From NCBI GenBank assembly GCA_949317995.1, contig OX439037.1:20758324-20822323 (forward strand): a stretch of 64,000 nt of DNA, read 5' to 3'. Below the pieces are notes generated by a model. That model did no database searches. It worked only from the letters and a program-made list of their open reading frames with translations, and had not been told where the DNA came from. Made by a program: the position numbers and the translations under genes. This DNA is from Acholoe squamosa. Its lineage: Eukaryota > Annelida > Polychaeta > Phyllodocida > Polynoidae. How positions within the stretch are numbered: the first letter of the stretch is position 1; each line of letters opens with the position of its first letter. Shown here piece by piece: positions 1 through 11,215 of the stretch.

Positions 1-213
1 TCTTGAGGGGGGGGCTAAAAAAATGCACCCTCTTTTTAGCAAAAAAGCCCGCGCGCTACTATAGATCAAAGAGGGGGCGCGAAAACTCTCCGCGCCTCCG
101 GCGGGGGGGGGCGCATAAAATTTTGACTGCCGTCGAGGGGGGGGGCGTAAAGAATTTTCGCGCGTCCGCGCGAAAACCCACCACCCCCCCCTGTTGATAA
201 ATAATGACCACTC
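1..213. other. GC-rich low-complexity start of window, no gene seen
   Basis: Runs of G and C and CGCG-rich text. A short open frame here has no recognisable domain and reflects the lack of A/T-rich stops. I see no feature that I can support. Confidence 0.5.
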
Positions 214-1024
214 CCTAACTAGCTTAAAAAAATTCGTATATCAAGTCTTCCATTCAGTCCTTCTACCGGTACAGTCCCCATAGACTTATCATTACGTAAA
301 CAAACCTAAAAGTAAATAATTTCTCCTGACCTTAATATTTCGAATTTCTGGGTGGGGATTGCGCCAAATATTAATTTAACTATTCTAGTTTTTAGCCTCT
401 TAAGGATTTTTAGGGGGTTGAAGCCTAAGATGTGAAAAAAAAATAAAGCATTTTGATGTCTGGCCGTATCAGTCATTTCCATATACTTTCAATGCTTAAG
501 ATAAAACATCTGCTCGGAGATTAAGTTATATGTATGGCAAGTGTAGGCGATCAGCTGATCGGTGAAAATCTGGGTCAAGGCAACGAATTTAATTATTTTC
601 CGGCTTAATTTTGACAAAAACAAAAAAATAACCCCCCCAAGCACTGTAAAATGATGAAATCTACCATGAGAGTGGTGTAATTTCCCATAAAAGGTTCAAA
701 TAAAAATTTAAACTGCAAATAATGTACCGCTGATCTGAGCCTCAGTGCAATCTCTATGGGAGCAATGTCACGGCCAGACATCAAAATGCTTTATTTTTTT
801 TTTGACATTTTAGGCTTCAACCCCCTAAAAATCCTTAAGAGGCTAAAAACTAGAGGAATTAAACTAATATTTGGTGCAAACCCCACGCAGAAATTCGAAA
901 TATTAAGCCCAGGAGAAATTATTTAGTTTTAGCTTTGTTCACGTAATGATAACTCTATGGGGACTGTACCGGTAGAAGCACTGAATGGAACACTTAATAT
1001 ACGAATTTTTTTAAGCTAGTTAGG
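214..1024. repeat. Fold-back repeat, about 0.8 kb
   Basis: The left end starts CCTAACTAGCTT and the right end is its exact reverse complement, AAGCTAGTTAGG. Arms of roughly 250-300 bp (about 214-520 and 770-1024) match each other inverted, including the TACCGGTAGAAG/CTTCTACCGGTA segment and the GGCCAGACATCAAAATGC segment. There is no open frame of note. It resembles a non-autonomous fold-back or MITE-type element; family not identified. Confidence 0.75.
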
Positions 1025-1825
1025 CCTACATCTCAGCACTGAGGTTAATACACATTAAACTTGGGATATTTTACTTTGTTCCCATCATATTCCCATTAAA
1101 AAGTATGCAGTGGTTAATATGTTATAGCTGTTTTAGTTTTGGTCGACATGGGCCTATTTTAGCATTAAAAGTATATGGAAATGACTGATACGGCCAGACA
1201 TCAAAATGCTTTTTTTTTTTTGACATCTTAGGCTTCAACCCCCTAAAAATCCTTAAGAGGCTAAAAACTAGAATAGTTAAACTAATATTTGGCGCAATCC
1301 CCTTCCAGAAATTCGAAATATTAAGCCCAGGAGAAATTATTTAGTTTTAGCTTTGTTCACGTAATGATAAGTCTATGGGGACAGCTATAAGGCGCACCTA
1401 CAGAATAATTTTTGTTTTGGGGGGTTAGGCCTAATTTTCAGCACTGAGACTAATACATAGTAAACTTGAGTTATTTTACTTGTTTACCATCGTACTCCCA
1501 TTAAAAAGTATTCAGGATTTATTTAATGACAGCTCATTTACTTGTGGTCGACATGGGCCTATTTTAGCATTGAAAGTATATGGAAATGACTGATACGGCC
1601 AGACATCAAAATGCTTTATTTTTTTTTTGACATCTTAGGCTTCAACCCCCTAAAAATCCTTAAGAGGCTAAAAACTAGAATAGTTAAACTAATATTTGGC
1701 GCCATCCCCACCCAGAAATTCGAAATATTAAGCCCAGGAGAAATTATTTAGTTTTAGCTTTGTTCACGTAATGATAAGTCTATAGGGACTGTACCGGTAG
1801 AAGGACTGAGTAGCGCCATAGAGTT
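770..1825 (+). repeat. Tandem array, about 405-420-bp unit
   Basis: The segment CGGCCAGACATCAAAATGC recurs at 771, 1191 and 1596, giving spacings of 420 and 405 bp, with long shared flanking text. The array shares its unit with the right arm of the fold-back at 214-1024, so it looks as if that arm was amplified in tandem. The last unit ends near 1810, just before the truncated Crypton gene. Confidence 0.75.
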
Positions 1826-1952
1826 TGTATTGACAGCATTTTGGGGACGATCAGAAAATGTAAGATTTGACATAGTAAGGCTTCATATTTTTATTTGGGC
1901 TTGGGAAATATCGTAGGGGGGGTCTTAGAGCATCAATTCATCATATTTTTAC

Positions 1953-2167
1953 CTCGCCACACCAGTATAATATGATGTGAGGGTATCGGGTTGATGGAAC
2001 TTTTGGTCATCGGTTGCAGTCTCCATTGTCACGCATTTTGGCAGCTTCTTCCTCACTCCCAGCACAAACGCAGACATCAATGATGCAAGTTTTTTCGGGG
2101 GAATATCCAGAACATCCCTATTTTCTTGCAAATTCTCCCTAAAGTAGCCATGTACTTTCCTCATAAC
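1953..2167 (-). CDS. Crypton-type recombinase (DUF3504-like), exon 2, truncated gene
   Basis: Reads VMRKVHGYFRENLQENRDVL, then a stretch matching the N-terminal core-binding part of Crypton/DUF3504 tyrosine recombinases (KKLASLMSAFVLGVRKK, then PDTLTSYYTGVAR). The acceptor is TTTCTTAG before base 2167. The exon ends at a donor, GCGAG|GTAAAA, at 1953/1952. The family normally continues with a catalytic domain carrying the R-H-R-Y residues. No such exon is visible to the left, where the tandem repeat block begins, so the gene appears to be cut off. This is the part on which the family call rests; the call is from remembered family pattern, not from a search. Confidence 0.6.
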
Positions 2168-2322
2168 CTAAGAAAAAATATTTACAGCCATTATTTTACG
2201 AGATATAGCAAGAAAACCGAATTGGATCAAAGTAAATTCTCCCAAAGTCAAATCTCCCAACCTGCATCTCCTCCCCGTCCCGCCCACCTGTCAAAGTGGC
2301 AATGGCTAATGTTTACACTTAC

Positions 2323-2679
2323 AGACTCGGTCTTTTTTACTGTGTTTGTATTTCTACGATGTAGTACATAAGCTCTATGTAGTTCTTCCATCTCATCTTG
2401 ATTTTCTTCTTCTTCTGGGGTAATTATAGGTTCAGGTGGTGTTTGAGGGGCCTGTACAGCAGGTGGGACTACCTGTTCCTCCAGGGGTTCGTCTGCTACT
2501 AATAGCTCAAATATACCCATATATTGAAGAACTCTGTCATTTTCAGCTTCTTGTTCCTCCATAACTTCTAAACAAATGTTGGCAATCATATCTGGGAGTA
2601 CATCATAAAAAATATCTACTGCTTGCACCTTTACAGCATTATTTCTTGCTTCTTGGGTAGAATTTCTATACGAAGCCAT
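2323..2679 (-). CDS. Crypton-type gene, exon 1 (N-terminal region)
   Basis: Starts at the Met of MASYRNSTQEARNN; an in-frame upstream Met at 2769 is possible. It encodes about 119 residues: a helical segment (VDIFYDVLPDMIANICLEVM), then a Pro/Glu-rich linker. It ends at a donor TCT|GTAAGT at 2323/2322. Splicing to the acceptor at 2168 leaves both exons in the same frame (phase 0), giving ...VKKTES then VMRKVHGYF. That agreement of donor, acceptor, phase and domain is the main support. Bases 2770-3105 upstream hold nothing else I recognise. Confidence 0.5.
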
Positions 2680-2769
2680 AATTAGCAGACGACGCAAGTA
2701 GTCCCTTGCCAACCGGAAATGGGTTCGAGCAAGGAATGGCCGGACTGGGCGGGTCCCGAATCGTATCAA

Positions 2770-3114
2770 TGTGGAAAATCAATGGATTCTTATTTATTTC
2801 GAATAAAATGGAGGAATTTGGCATGGCATGTTCATATAGGATATCTAACAATGTTTTCCTGTGAATAACTCCACCAGGCTCCATTGAAATCTATGCTAAC
2901 GAGGTCTGCAAACATCAGGTATGTGGGAAAAAAAATTCAAATGCTGGATATAGATTCCTGCGCCGAGTGATGAGGCCGGAAGGAGGGGTAATACAGTCGA
3001 AATGTCAAATAACTTTTTGGCAAATACGAACCCATATATCGTAAATAATCACAATATGCTTTACAGTGCTTTAGTCTATGGGAGTCCAGAATCTTACTAA
3101 ACATGTAAAAATAA
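2770..3114. other. No gene recognised
   Basis: Contains a short open frame on the minus strand without recognisable content. It may include the promoter of the Crypton-type gene, but no TATA box or other clear signal stands out. Confidence 0.4.
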
Positions 3115-4730
3115 TGATATGAGAATCAAACAGGCAACAAGTATTGATCATTGCCATGACCCTCTAAGCCTGACATAGATCTATTCGAATAAATTGACAT
3201 TTATAGTAAGGATAACATTTTGATTTGCTCTTACTCACTAGAAACCCTTTCCCAATCCCTCTATCGACATCTATTTCATGCATAGAGTGCTGCTGAGTAT
3301 ATAGAGGTCAAAACAGGGCTCTATATTTCAAGGTAAGTAGTATACCAGAATTAAGAACTTTTATTTAAAAGAAATGGCTGCCTCGTGCATTACACCAGCT
3401 ATGGGCCTTTGATGTTGGGGTTTATGACTGAAATATACGACCTCATGTAAATAAACAAAACATACTGGTGTTTACTTATTCAGCTATTCAACTACTTAAT
3501 TTTGACATAAAAATGGTGTTTGATATTGCCTGAGCCTTTGACACAGTCACATCACCATTATATGAGGAGGAATGCCCTCTTAGCCCTCTTAGCCTACTCA
3601 TGTCCTACCCTCATGGAACCGTTATGGCCGTTAACCCTTTCGTGCCCAGAATTATTTGAAGATTTTACATTATCTTACAAAAGTATCAATTTGTTGATGA
3701 GACCATGTGTTTTTCCTTTGATATGGGCTTTGCATTTTATTTTATCAATACTCAAAACTCAGTGAAGACTTTCAGTTAAGGCTATGGTATTTCTGATTAG
3801 GTCTGGTAACCATAGTTACCAAAACATTCCATTTGTTGTCATTTAGTCATATTTAGTCTGTAATGTGCTATATAATTATAAAAGCCATAATCCCTGCAAT
3901 CCTAAGACATAGCTTACAGAACTTTCAATACTGATTCTGCCTGCATGTGTAGTGCCACTTAGGAAACATAATGTGCTAGTAAAACTGCATAGTCTCTATT
4001 TATGGATATGTACAGTTGTTGTAAAATCTAATAGGAGTATGATAAACTGTGTGTATGATCCATTATCATTGTGGTACCATGTCAGACTAAGACTGCATGG
4101 AGGGATCCCCTTTAATGCACCACTTAAAATGACAGCTCATTGTCAGGTTTTGACTCCCTGTGTCTGGTACATTGGGTATAGAGCCACATGAATGATTGCA
4201 TCGTAATTGGGAAGTAATGAGCATTCCATAGAGGGTCTAACTTCGCAGATTGGACCAGTAGAAGTATCTGGATGGAATTTTTATTCAAGATAGATGCATT
4301 TAAGCCCAAAACCGCGCATTTAAGCGCGCTTGGGCACCTAAGGGTTAAACAAGTTGATGTGGACATCAAGCTACTTATAACTATATCACTGCCTTTAACA
4401 CAAGTGCAGTACCCTGTGTATCTTATTAAATAACGACCCCATACCGATTCAGGAGTGGTCCATAAACATGATCAGATAACCCTAGGCGATGGTTCTTAAG
4501 TAGCCGGGTTATATAATTGATTTTTACTCATGATGGAGGAGCCCTTAGCATGTGAATTCCATTAAATACTTTAAGCTACAGACAAGGTAGTCGTCGTTCA
4601 GAAATACATCGAAACACTATTAGAGAGGAGGCCTGGGGGGGAATTCATAAGTCAAATGAATATCCAGTTTGAAATTCTTCTGCTAATGATCAGATTGGTG
4701 AGGAAAAGAATTCAAGCAACAACTTTTTAT
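3115..4730 (+). repeat. 1.6-kb interspersed or segmental repeat, copy 1
   Basis: Matches 28785-30405 base for base apart from roughly 15 substitutions and a longer G-run in copy 2, so about 99 % by eye. It begins at ATGATATGA and ends at CAACAACTTTTTAT in both copies. It has no clear terminal inverted repeats and no convincing coding frame. Both copies contain the same TTAA-bounded MITE, so the MITE inserted before the repeat was duplicated. Confidence 0.9.
3635..4344 (+). mobile_element. piggyBac-like MITE inside repeat copy 1
   Basis: Exactly bounded by TTAA at 3631-3634 and 4345-4348. The ends are CCCTTTCGTGCCCA and, inverted, CCCTTAGGTGCCCA. A CCC..GGG end with a TTAA duplication is the hallmark of the piggyBac superfamily. 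The 710-bp interior has no transposase, so this is a non-autonomous copy. Confidence 0.75.
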
Positions 4731-4815
4731 CACAGGATAGAGGCACTGAGAGTTGACACTTGAATATATGTGACAACAGCTATGACATAGCTTTGACAGT
4801 GGTTCATACTGAAAA

Positions 4816-4890
4816 AGCTCAGCATTGCCTGGGATCGATCCAGGGACCTTCTGATATAAAGTTCTGCATCGTATCGATAAGGCCATGGGC
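4816..4890 (-). repeat. tRNA-like (SINE head) remnant
   Basis: On the minus strand a B-box-like GGATCGATCC lies about 45 nt after an A-box-like TGGCCTTATCG, followed by CCAGG as in a T-arm. The stems are imperfect and there is no terminator. It reads as a tRNA-derived SINE head rather than a working tRNA gene. Confidence 0.35.
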
Positions 4891-4964
4891 TTGACAATAG
4901 TGTTGGGTTAGATGAGTCATAATATGACATATTATATCAGGGACTCTATGGATACCATATATAT

Positions 4965-5065
4965 GGCTCGTTCTCACCAACGTGATGCAACTTTTTCGGG
5001 GAGGTTTCTGACCGAGGTTTCTGACCGAGGTTTCTGACCGAGGTTTCTGACCGAGGTTTCTGACC
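4965..5065 (+). repeat. Left terminal inverted repeat with five 13-bp motif copies
   Basis: A 36-bp unique tip (4965-5000) is followed by five head-to-tail copies of GAGGTTTCTGACC at 5001, 5014, 5027, 5040 and 5053. The tip and the first motif match the right end exactly, inverted. Subterminal motif arrays of this kind are usual transposase-binding sites; that role is inferred. Confidence 0.9.
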
Positions 5066-5275
5066 GACCGTTGAAGAAAAGTTATTTCATGCTCCAGTTC
5101 AAATTTGGTGACTGAAAGGCACACTTTTTTCTTGACCCCCACTTTCCTTAAGCAGAAAGTGAAGTTTTCCTGTGTCAGGTGAGGGGGGGCCGTGCTGTTC
5201 TTTCGGAAGAGGGCTTCTTTTTTTTTTGCCTTGTCCCTCAGACAGCGGGTTTTCGTGGCAATACGACTGGAGAAA

Positions 5276-5316
5276 ATGACTGCAGGACTTCCTGTGTCTT
5301 CTTCTCAGATGGAAAG
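5276..5316 (+). CDS. Transposase gene, candidate exon 1
   Basis: ATG at 5276 opens MTAGLPVSSSQMER and reaches a strong donor, GAAAG|GTGAGT. Joined to the acceptor at 6966 it continues in frame into FTMANEDREQ. Translation could instead begin at ATG 6974, which has the better ACCATGG context. Only the intact register supports this exon. Confidence 0.4.
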
Positions 5317-6966
5317 GTGAGTAAACATAACAGCCTGTGTTTTTTTTTTTTTTTTCATGCGTTATCCCCAATTTTTTCCATGCATTCCCCCCCCTTTCCT
5401 AAATTTTTTCCTTGAAGAGGTTTCTGACCGGGAACCTAAAACACCCTGTAGAAGGGCGTGTCCATATTTTTCTATGGGAGTCACTGTCCTACACGCAGCC
5501 TTCCTTATTCATCTGTCCCTCTGTCTCACTTTTATTCACCTCGAGACTGAAGGAGACACTTGGGGGGGGGGGAAACTCTTATTCTGCCCTCCTGACAAGG
5601 TTTCTGACCGGGTCCTTTTTTCTATCTTTGGGCTGCCGGGGGGGCCTTTCCTGGGAGTATTTAACTGTGGGGTAGGGGTCCTCTCGTAAGTCCTTTTTTT
5701 TTTGCGTCTTCCCAAGTCATGTTCTTAATTTTAGGGGCCCCTCCCTTCCCTCAGCCCCGACCCTTTGTGTTCCAGGTCGAGTCGGACGAGGTTTCTGCTC
5801 GGGCAGATAGCGCACGAAAAAGCCCCCTACAGTCCTTCTTTGGAACTAACCCCCCACCCGCAGGTAACCAGCTCCAAGCCTGGCCTCTTTCTGGCACTCT
5901 GGAGACATTTTGGCTGCAAGGGAGGATGCTTTTCTCAAGTTTCTGCTCGACGAAGCCAAATTTCCTCTGACTTAGGAGTGCAACTGTAAGTAAAACTTGC
6001 TCATAGGGTGGACAGAGGTAGGGGGACACATATAACACGTAGATTTATGGTTGTTTGTCTCTTTAGAAGGGTTTTTCGTCGTTCTAACGCCGCGGTCCCC
6101 TCTTCCCCCGCCGTCGAGGCGCCCAGTCAGAAGCCGGTCAGAAACCTTGTCGCGAGGTTTCTGCTCGAAAGCTTTGTGATCGATGATGAAATCAGGGGCG
6201 GCGGAACGGGGGGGTGGGGGCCAGGGGGGCCACGGCCCCCCGAAATCAAAGTTGGGGGCCAGACTATGTTTAGGCCCCCCCCAACATTTTGGGGGACTTT
6301 CTTCTGCTTATTAGATGATGGTCAAAAGACAAAATGAAACTGATAAAACTTCTTCATACATTTTTAGGTATCCTGTGTGCTAAATATTGAGAAAAATAGG
6401 CCTGTTGTGGGCTCAGAATGCACCATGTCACTTCTAAAATTTTCCCTGGGGACCCCCTTTCAGTATATTTCTAAACTCTATAAACTTAAGTCAAGTCATC
6501 TTGAAATAGCCATATTTTTTACCCCCATGCCCCCCCCCCAGTTATTTGAGGACCCCCCCCATGTGGCTCTCACTTTTTCAAAAGAGGTCTTCATAGGACT
6601 TTGCCTCTCTTTTTTGGTCACCCTCTCTCCCTCTCCTTCCTGCTGCAAGAAGAAGCCATGTGTGGCTTCTCCTTCCTTTCTGCCATGTTTCTGACTGAGA
6701 AGTTTTACCTTCACTGAAGTTCATAAGAAATGTTTCTTCACGGGACGGGCAGGAGGGGGTAAAACATAGGGGGGAGTATTTTGTTCTCTTTAATCCAAAC
6801 AGCCTTTCGGTCCTTCAAAAGGGGGGGATAAAAAAAAAATTGCCTTCCTCCATACCCTTTTTTACTCCTCCCTTTTTAAATGACATCTTATAGTGTCTTA
6901 TATCTAGTATATTTTGTCATGTATGTGTTGCCTGTCTTGCTCTATTAATTTTTTTTTCTTCTCCAG

Positions 6967-7246
6967 GTTCACCATGGCGAATGAAGACCGAGAGCAGGAT
7001 TACCAAGCCCAGTTTCCGTTTCATGTACCTTTGGCACGACCCAGACCTCGGATGCCGTTCCCGGAGCTAGACGAAGTCGTCAAATTGTGGGCAGGTTACC
7101 TCCATCTGTTCAATGCAGCTGACGCCAGGATATACCAAAACGCCCGCAGCGCAAGGAACAGCAGGACGAGTTATAAATCAACGGTACATGGTGACGACAA
7201 GGAGAAGGCGGAGGAAAAGAGACAGGAGTATCGGGAGAGAGCATAG
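6967..7246 (+). CDS. Transposase gene, exon 2
   Basis: Preceded by a long pyrimidine tract and TCTCCAG. It contains ATG 6974 in a strong context and encodes MANEDREQDYQAQF and then a basic, Arg-rich tail (EKRQEYRERA), about 90 residues, with no known domain. The last codon is TAG, lying directly against a donor GTAAAA. Either the gene yields a short protein here or the TAG is a nonsense change, because the next exons carry on in the same register. Confidence 0.5.
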
Positions 7247-7339
7247 GTAAAAATTACATCTTTCTCTTTCCCTTACTTCTTGAAATATATTATTAGTTGT
7301 CATATTTTAATTTATTCATATATTATTCTTTTGTTCAAG

Positions 7340-7364
7340 GTTATAAGGCTGCTTGGGAAGACAA
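7340..7364 (+). CDS. Transposase gene, exon 3 (25 nt)
   Basis: A micro-exon between TTGTTCAAG and GTAAGG. Its length takes the register from phase 0 to phase 1, which is what exon 4 needs. It encodes VIRLLGKT and the first base of the next codon (A|TG). Weak alone; supported by register. Confidence 0.3.
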
Positions 7365-7689
7365 GTAAGGGAGAAATCATTTTTTGATAACAATCATACT
7401 GGCGAGAAAAGAAAAAGTTACCTCCCTCATTCCAAAATCACGACACAACAAATTAAATAAAAAAGCAGCCTCCCTCCCTCCCACTACTTTTTAAAAAAGT
7501 TTCCGCTGAAACGATAATCAATGTAATGCACCCTTATGTACCAATACAAGTCAGGTGAACAAGGATTTCTTTTTTGTGTTCTTAATATCTTTTCATGTTT
7601 TGGATCAGAAGGAATAATTTGTTATAGCATTCACGGCAACTAAATCCTACTTCAGAAGGTCCGCAAATGTCATATATACGTTCAAAAGT

Positions 7690-8510
7690 TAAAGTTTTGT
7701 TACAAGAGAATAAAGTTAAGACCGAAAAGTGAGTGCTGCAAGACAGGGGTTCCCCGACCTCCTTTTTAAACTTGCAGGATTCCCCTCTGTTCCTCTTAAG
7801 TAACCATAACAATGCCGCTGAAAGTGCTTTCAAATAATCAATCTGATATATATGTGTTTAAGCCATATTTCAACAAGATAGTGAAATGTGGACATTTACA
7901 CATCAAAATTGAATCTCAAAGTGAGCTGCCATAGGCGGAACGTTGAAGTGTGCGGTAGTTGGTGGGCCAACCACCAGGGGGCCACTCCCCAATGGCGTGG
8001 GGTTGGTGACCGTAGAGTTGCGCTTCTGGGTGGATTTTATTCTGTGACCTCAGTCTGCATTTGAACAGCGAAAGGCTGTAGACGATAGTCAGCCGAGGTT
8101 TCTGACCGAGGTTTCTGACCGAGGTTTCTGCTCGGTCAGAAAACTCCGTCCTCTATTCCTTTGGGAAGACTAAGACCACAGAAAAATAAAAACTACCCAG
8201 AAGCGAATTCCTACGTGCGCCCGCTCGACAGCATGCGTCAGCGGCCCCCCCCCGTGGTTGGCCCACCAACTATTTCATCCTTCACCGTTCGGCCTATTAT
8301 GGGGAACTTTAACTTTGAATAAATCTTTTGATCTGCAAATGTCCATGTTTTACAAAGTTTTGCAGGGGCACATGAGAAACACTTGGCTTTGATCTTTTTA
8401 AAATGTTTTCGGTGTCATTGTTACTGTTAATTTTGAGGAAAAGAGGGAAATGCTGTAAGCTCAAAAAGGAGGTGGGGGAATCCCTATTTCGCAACACCGA
8501 ACCATCGGAA
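7690..8510. repeat. 0.8-kb palindrome centred on the 13-bp motif, in intron 3
   Basis: Two arms of about 400 bp match inverted along their whole length. Anchors are AAAAAGGAGGT with its mirror (7755-7770 and 8465-8475), AGTTGGTGGGCCAACCAC (about 7957 and 8255) and CGCTTCTGGGT (about 8020 and 8200). The centre, near 8094-8150, is a tandem of three GAGGTTTCTG motifs ending in an inverted copy. It looks like a small element or a template-switch duplication built around the motif. Confidence 0.75.
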
Positions 8511-9648
8511 CTGTTTTACTTGTTGGAGAGTAGAGGCTGATGTAAGCTGATCTGGGTTGGATGCCACATGTGGGACCTCTCCCCTGTGTCAGCACCACAT
8601 GTCAGCACCACAGGGGGCAGTGGTCACACACCAGACACTGGAGGTGTGTGGACCAAAACATACAGCTGTCATCTCTTGTATACATTGTATACTACAATGA
8701 CACATTACACATTTTACATGAAGGATAAGATGTTGTTCTATGCATTTAAATGCCTAAAAATGGTATATTCATGTTTGTTCTATAATGGGTATAGATGACC
8801 CTGCCCCCCCCCACATCAACATGTACACAAAGATGTGGCACTCTCACTGAGTAACCACAGGGAGTAACCAGGGGGTGTGAGGCCTACTGGCCCACCCTAT
8901 GGGTGTCTGTCACTGACCCCCTCAGTCTGCTGGGTTGTGATGTATGGATTTATAAAATGTATTTGCTTTTGACACTTTTCCATTAAAGGAAAAATATATG
9001 TTATTTGAAAAAAAATATATCGCTATCAGCCAAAGTAGATGAAAATCTCTAAAATGCACCAGACATTTTTAAGAATATCAACGATTTCCTTGGGGGGGGT
9101 CTGTGGGCATCCAGACCACCCCCCCAATGTGTGCATACTTTCGGAACCAAGTTTTTTCAGGGTTTTTCTCAAGACCCCACTTACATCCCTGTATTTATAA
9201 TGTCTTTGCTCAAACCCTGTAATTTTTGCCCACCCTCTTTCTGACCGAGGTTTCTGCTCGGGCAGAAACCTCGTTCCTTAGAAGCGATCCTAGACATGTA
9301 CCCTTTCTGCCTGTCATCTCAAATTGAAAATTACTACCCCATACGTTCAACTGATATCCTACATCTAATTTTCATAGGACAATTTGAAGGTGGGGAGGAC
9401 AGGGCTTGCCTGCTGGGCACAATTTCTCTTTGCCTTGGTGTGAAGTGGCCACACAGTCTCCAACCTGATTTCTTGAGCCCTTTTTGAAAAAACAGAATAC
9501 AGATCAGCCAGAAGCACTGTAACCTTATTAATGACAGACCCTGACCTGGTAAATAAGTGAGCCTTTTCACGTCTGAAGCATGACTTATGAAAATGAAATC
9601 ATAAACATCAGTCAGACGTTTATTTCCTCTTCTCTTTTCTTCCTTCAG

Positions 9649-9723
9649 TGGTTTCCCGTAAAAGCCCTTTCTTTGTCCCGTCTCATCGCGATTCGTCTTC
9701 CGATGAAGACAACGAAGTTCCAA
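9649..9723 (+). CDS. Transposase gene, exon 4
   Basis: Lies between TTCCTTCAG and a consensus donor GTGAGT. Encodes VSRKSPFFVPSHRDSSSD and EDNEVP, a hydrophilic acidic/Ser segment. 75 nt, phase 1 to phase 1. No domain recognised. Confidence 0.55.
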
Positions 9724-10214
9724 GTGAGTACATCTTTCTTGTCTTGTGTATGAAATTTGATGGTGTCCTGCTGCCACCTCCTATACGTTTCTCTTCAAGT
9801 TATTGCACTGACATAGATGATGTACTACTTTCTGTCACCCATACAAGCAAACCTTCAAATCAAAAATCTTTTACTACTGTAATTAATAACCTTATGACTA
9901 AAAAGCCTTCAGTCCTCATTTTTGCCCTAATGACCAAAGGCTGTCATGCTTAAATATTTAGTAAGTGCAATTTTAAACTTAAAGCCATAGTTTCGTGCGG
10001 CTGTTCTTCCGTCCCGATTGGAGGCAGATGAACTGCAAGGTGACGTAATCAGTTTACTCTTGCTGCGTGTGGTACTTAATCGTGTTGCCTTGCCTGCTGT
10101 AGGATCTGAGGTGGACTAGACGAGAATTCTCCATAGTTTCGTGCACTTTGTGCCTATCAGAGAGCTAAATGTTTTCTCTCAGAACTGCAAATTTTTGGAC
10201 TTCTTTCTCTTCAG

Positions 10215-11183
10215 GACCAGAGTCGACACCTGTGACAGGTCATGATCGGACTACAAGAGCTGTGACGCGGTCGTCCGCTGCCTCCCATCGAGACCAAAGA
10301 TCTTCCTCATCCTCTGCTTCACCCTGTGCGACACCAAAAACGAGCAGACCAAGCTCGAGCAAAGGGACGACATGTTCTGGGACTTCATCTGATAGGAATC
10401 GTAACGTAACTACAGCCGGTCGTCTCGCAAAGTCGACCTCGGACCCCACAGGAGCCAAAGGTACTCGACCAACTACAACACCCGCCATGAGGAGGACGAT
10501 GACGTTACCGGGGACTTCCTCCAGCTCCTCGAATCGTGAACAAAGTAATACAGCTAGGACAGTTCATGTCAAGTCCACATCCACTAACCCCACAGCAGCC
10601 AAAGGTGCTCAACCAACTTCAACACCCGCCATGAGGAAGACGAAGATGTCCCCGGGGACTTCCTCCGGCACCTCGAATCGTGAACAAAGTACTACAGTTC
10701 ATGTCAAGTCCACATCCTCTCATCTCACAGGAGCAAAAGCTGGTCGACCTAGTGCCACACCTGCCTCCAACAGTGACAAAACTACCACAGCTACGAGTAT
10801 CGTAGTCAAGTCTACAGGTTCTAGTGCTGCCAAGGCAACACCCAGAACGACTAAACAGACAACATGTCTTGTATCTTCCTCCCCCGCCTCACATTCAACA
10901 GCACAAAAGGCAACACCACAAAGCACGAGCAAATGTACGTCTCCTGGCTCTTCCTCAGCCGCCTTGAATCGAAACCAAAGTACAGCCGCCAGCAGGGATG
11001 TGGTAAAGTCTGTGTCATCTTCTGCAGGCAGTCCGAGTGTCAGCCAGCATCAACAGCGTCGAGTGTCCACCCGAAGGAGTCGCAACGCCGCAGTCTTCAG
11101 ATGGCCTCCAGAGGATTTGGCCCCAGAGGAGCTGGCCTCCCTTACTCCGACGAAGATGGCAAAGTCATCAGCAGCTGAGCGTG
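10215..11183 (+). CDS. Transposase gene, exon 5, Ser/Thr-rich
   Basis: Starts after TCTCTTCAG and ends at GTG|GTAAGT. It encodes 322 residues dominated by Ser, Thr, Ala and Pro, with loosely repeated blocks (KSTSTNPTAAKGAQP, then TSTPAMRKTK, then SPGTSS) recurring three to four times, and ends with a basic stretch (QQRRVSTRRSRN). It is probably an intrinsically disordered linker; the basic tail could bind DNA or direct nuclear entry. 969 nt, phase 1 both ends. Confidence 0.6.
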
Positions 11184-11215
11184 GTAAGTTTTATGCTATT
11201 CCTTCATCTATCTTG

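Noticed and set aside
3-197. Open frame at window start
   Set aside because: GC-rich low-complexity DNA with no domain or codon pattern.
4816-4890. Functional tRNA gene
   Set aside because: Stems are imperfect and there is no terminator; it is more like a SINE head.
5001-5065. CRISPR-like array (also 23075-23187)
   Set aside because: The 13-bp repeats are directly adjacent without spacers and the DNA is eukaryotic.
9334-9777. 147-codon minus-strand protein
   Set aside because: It runs antisense across exon 4 and its splice sites and has no recognisable motif.
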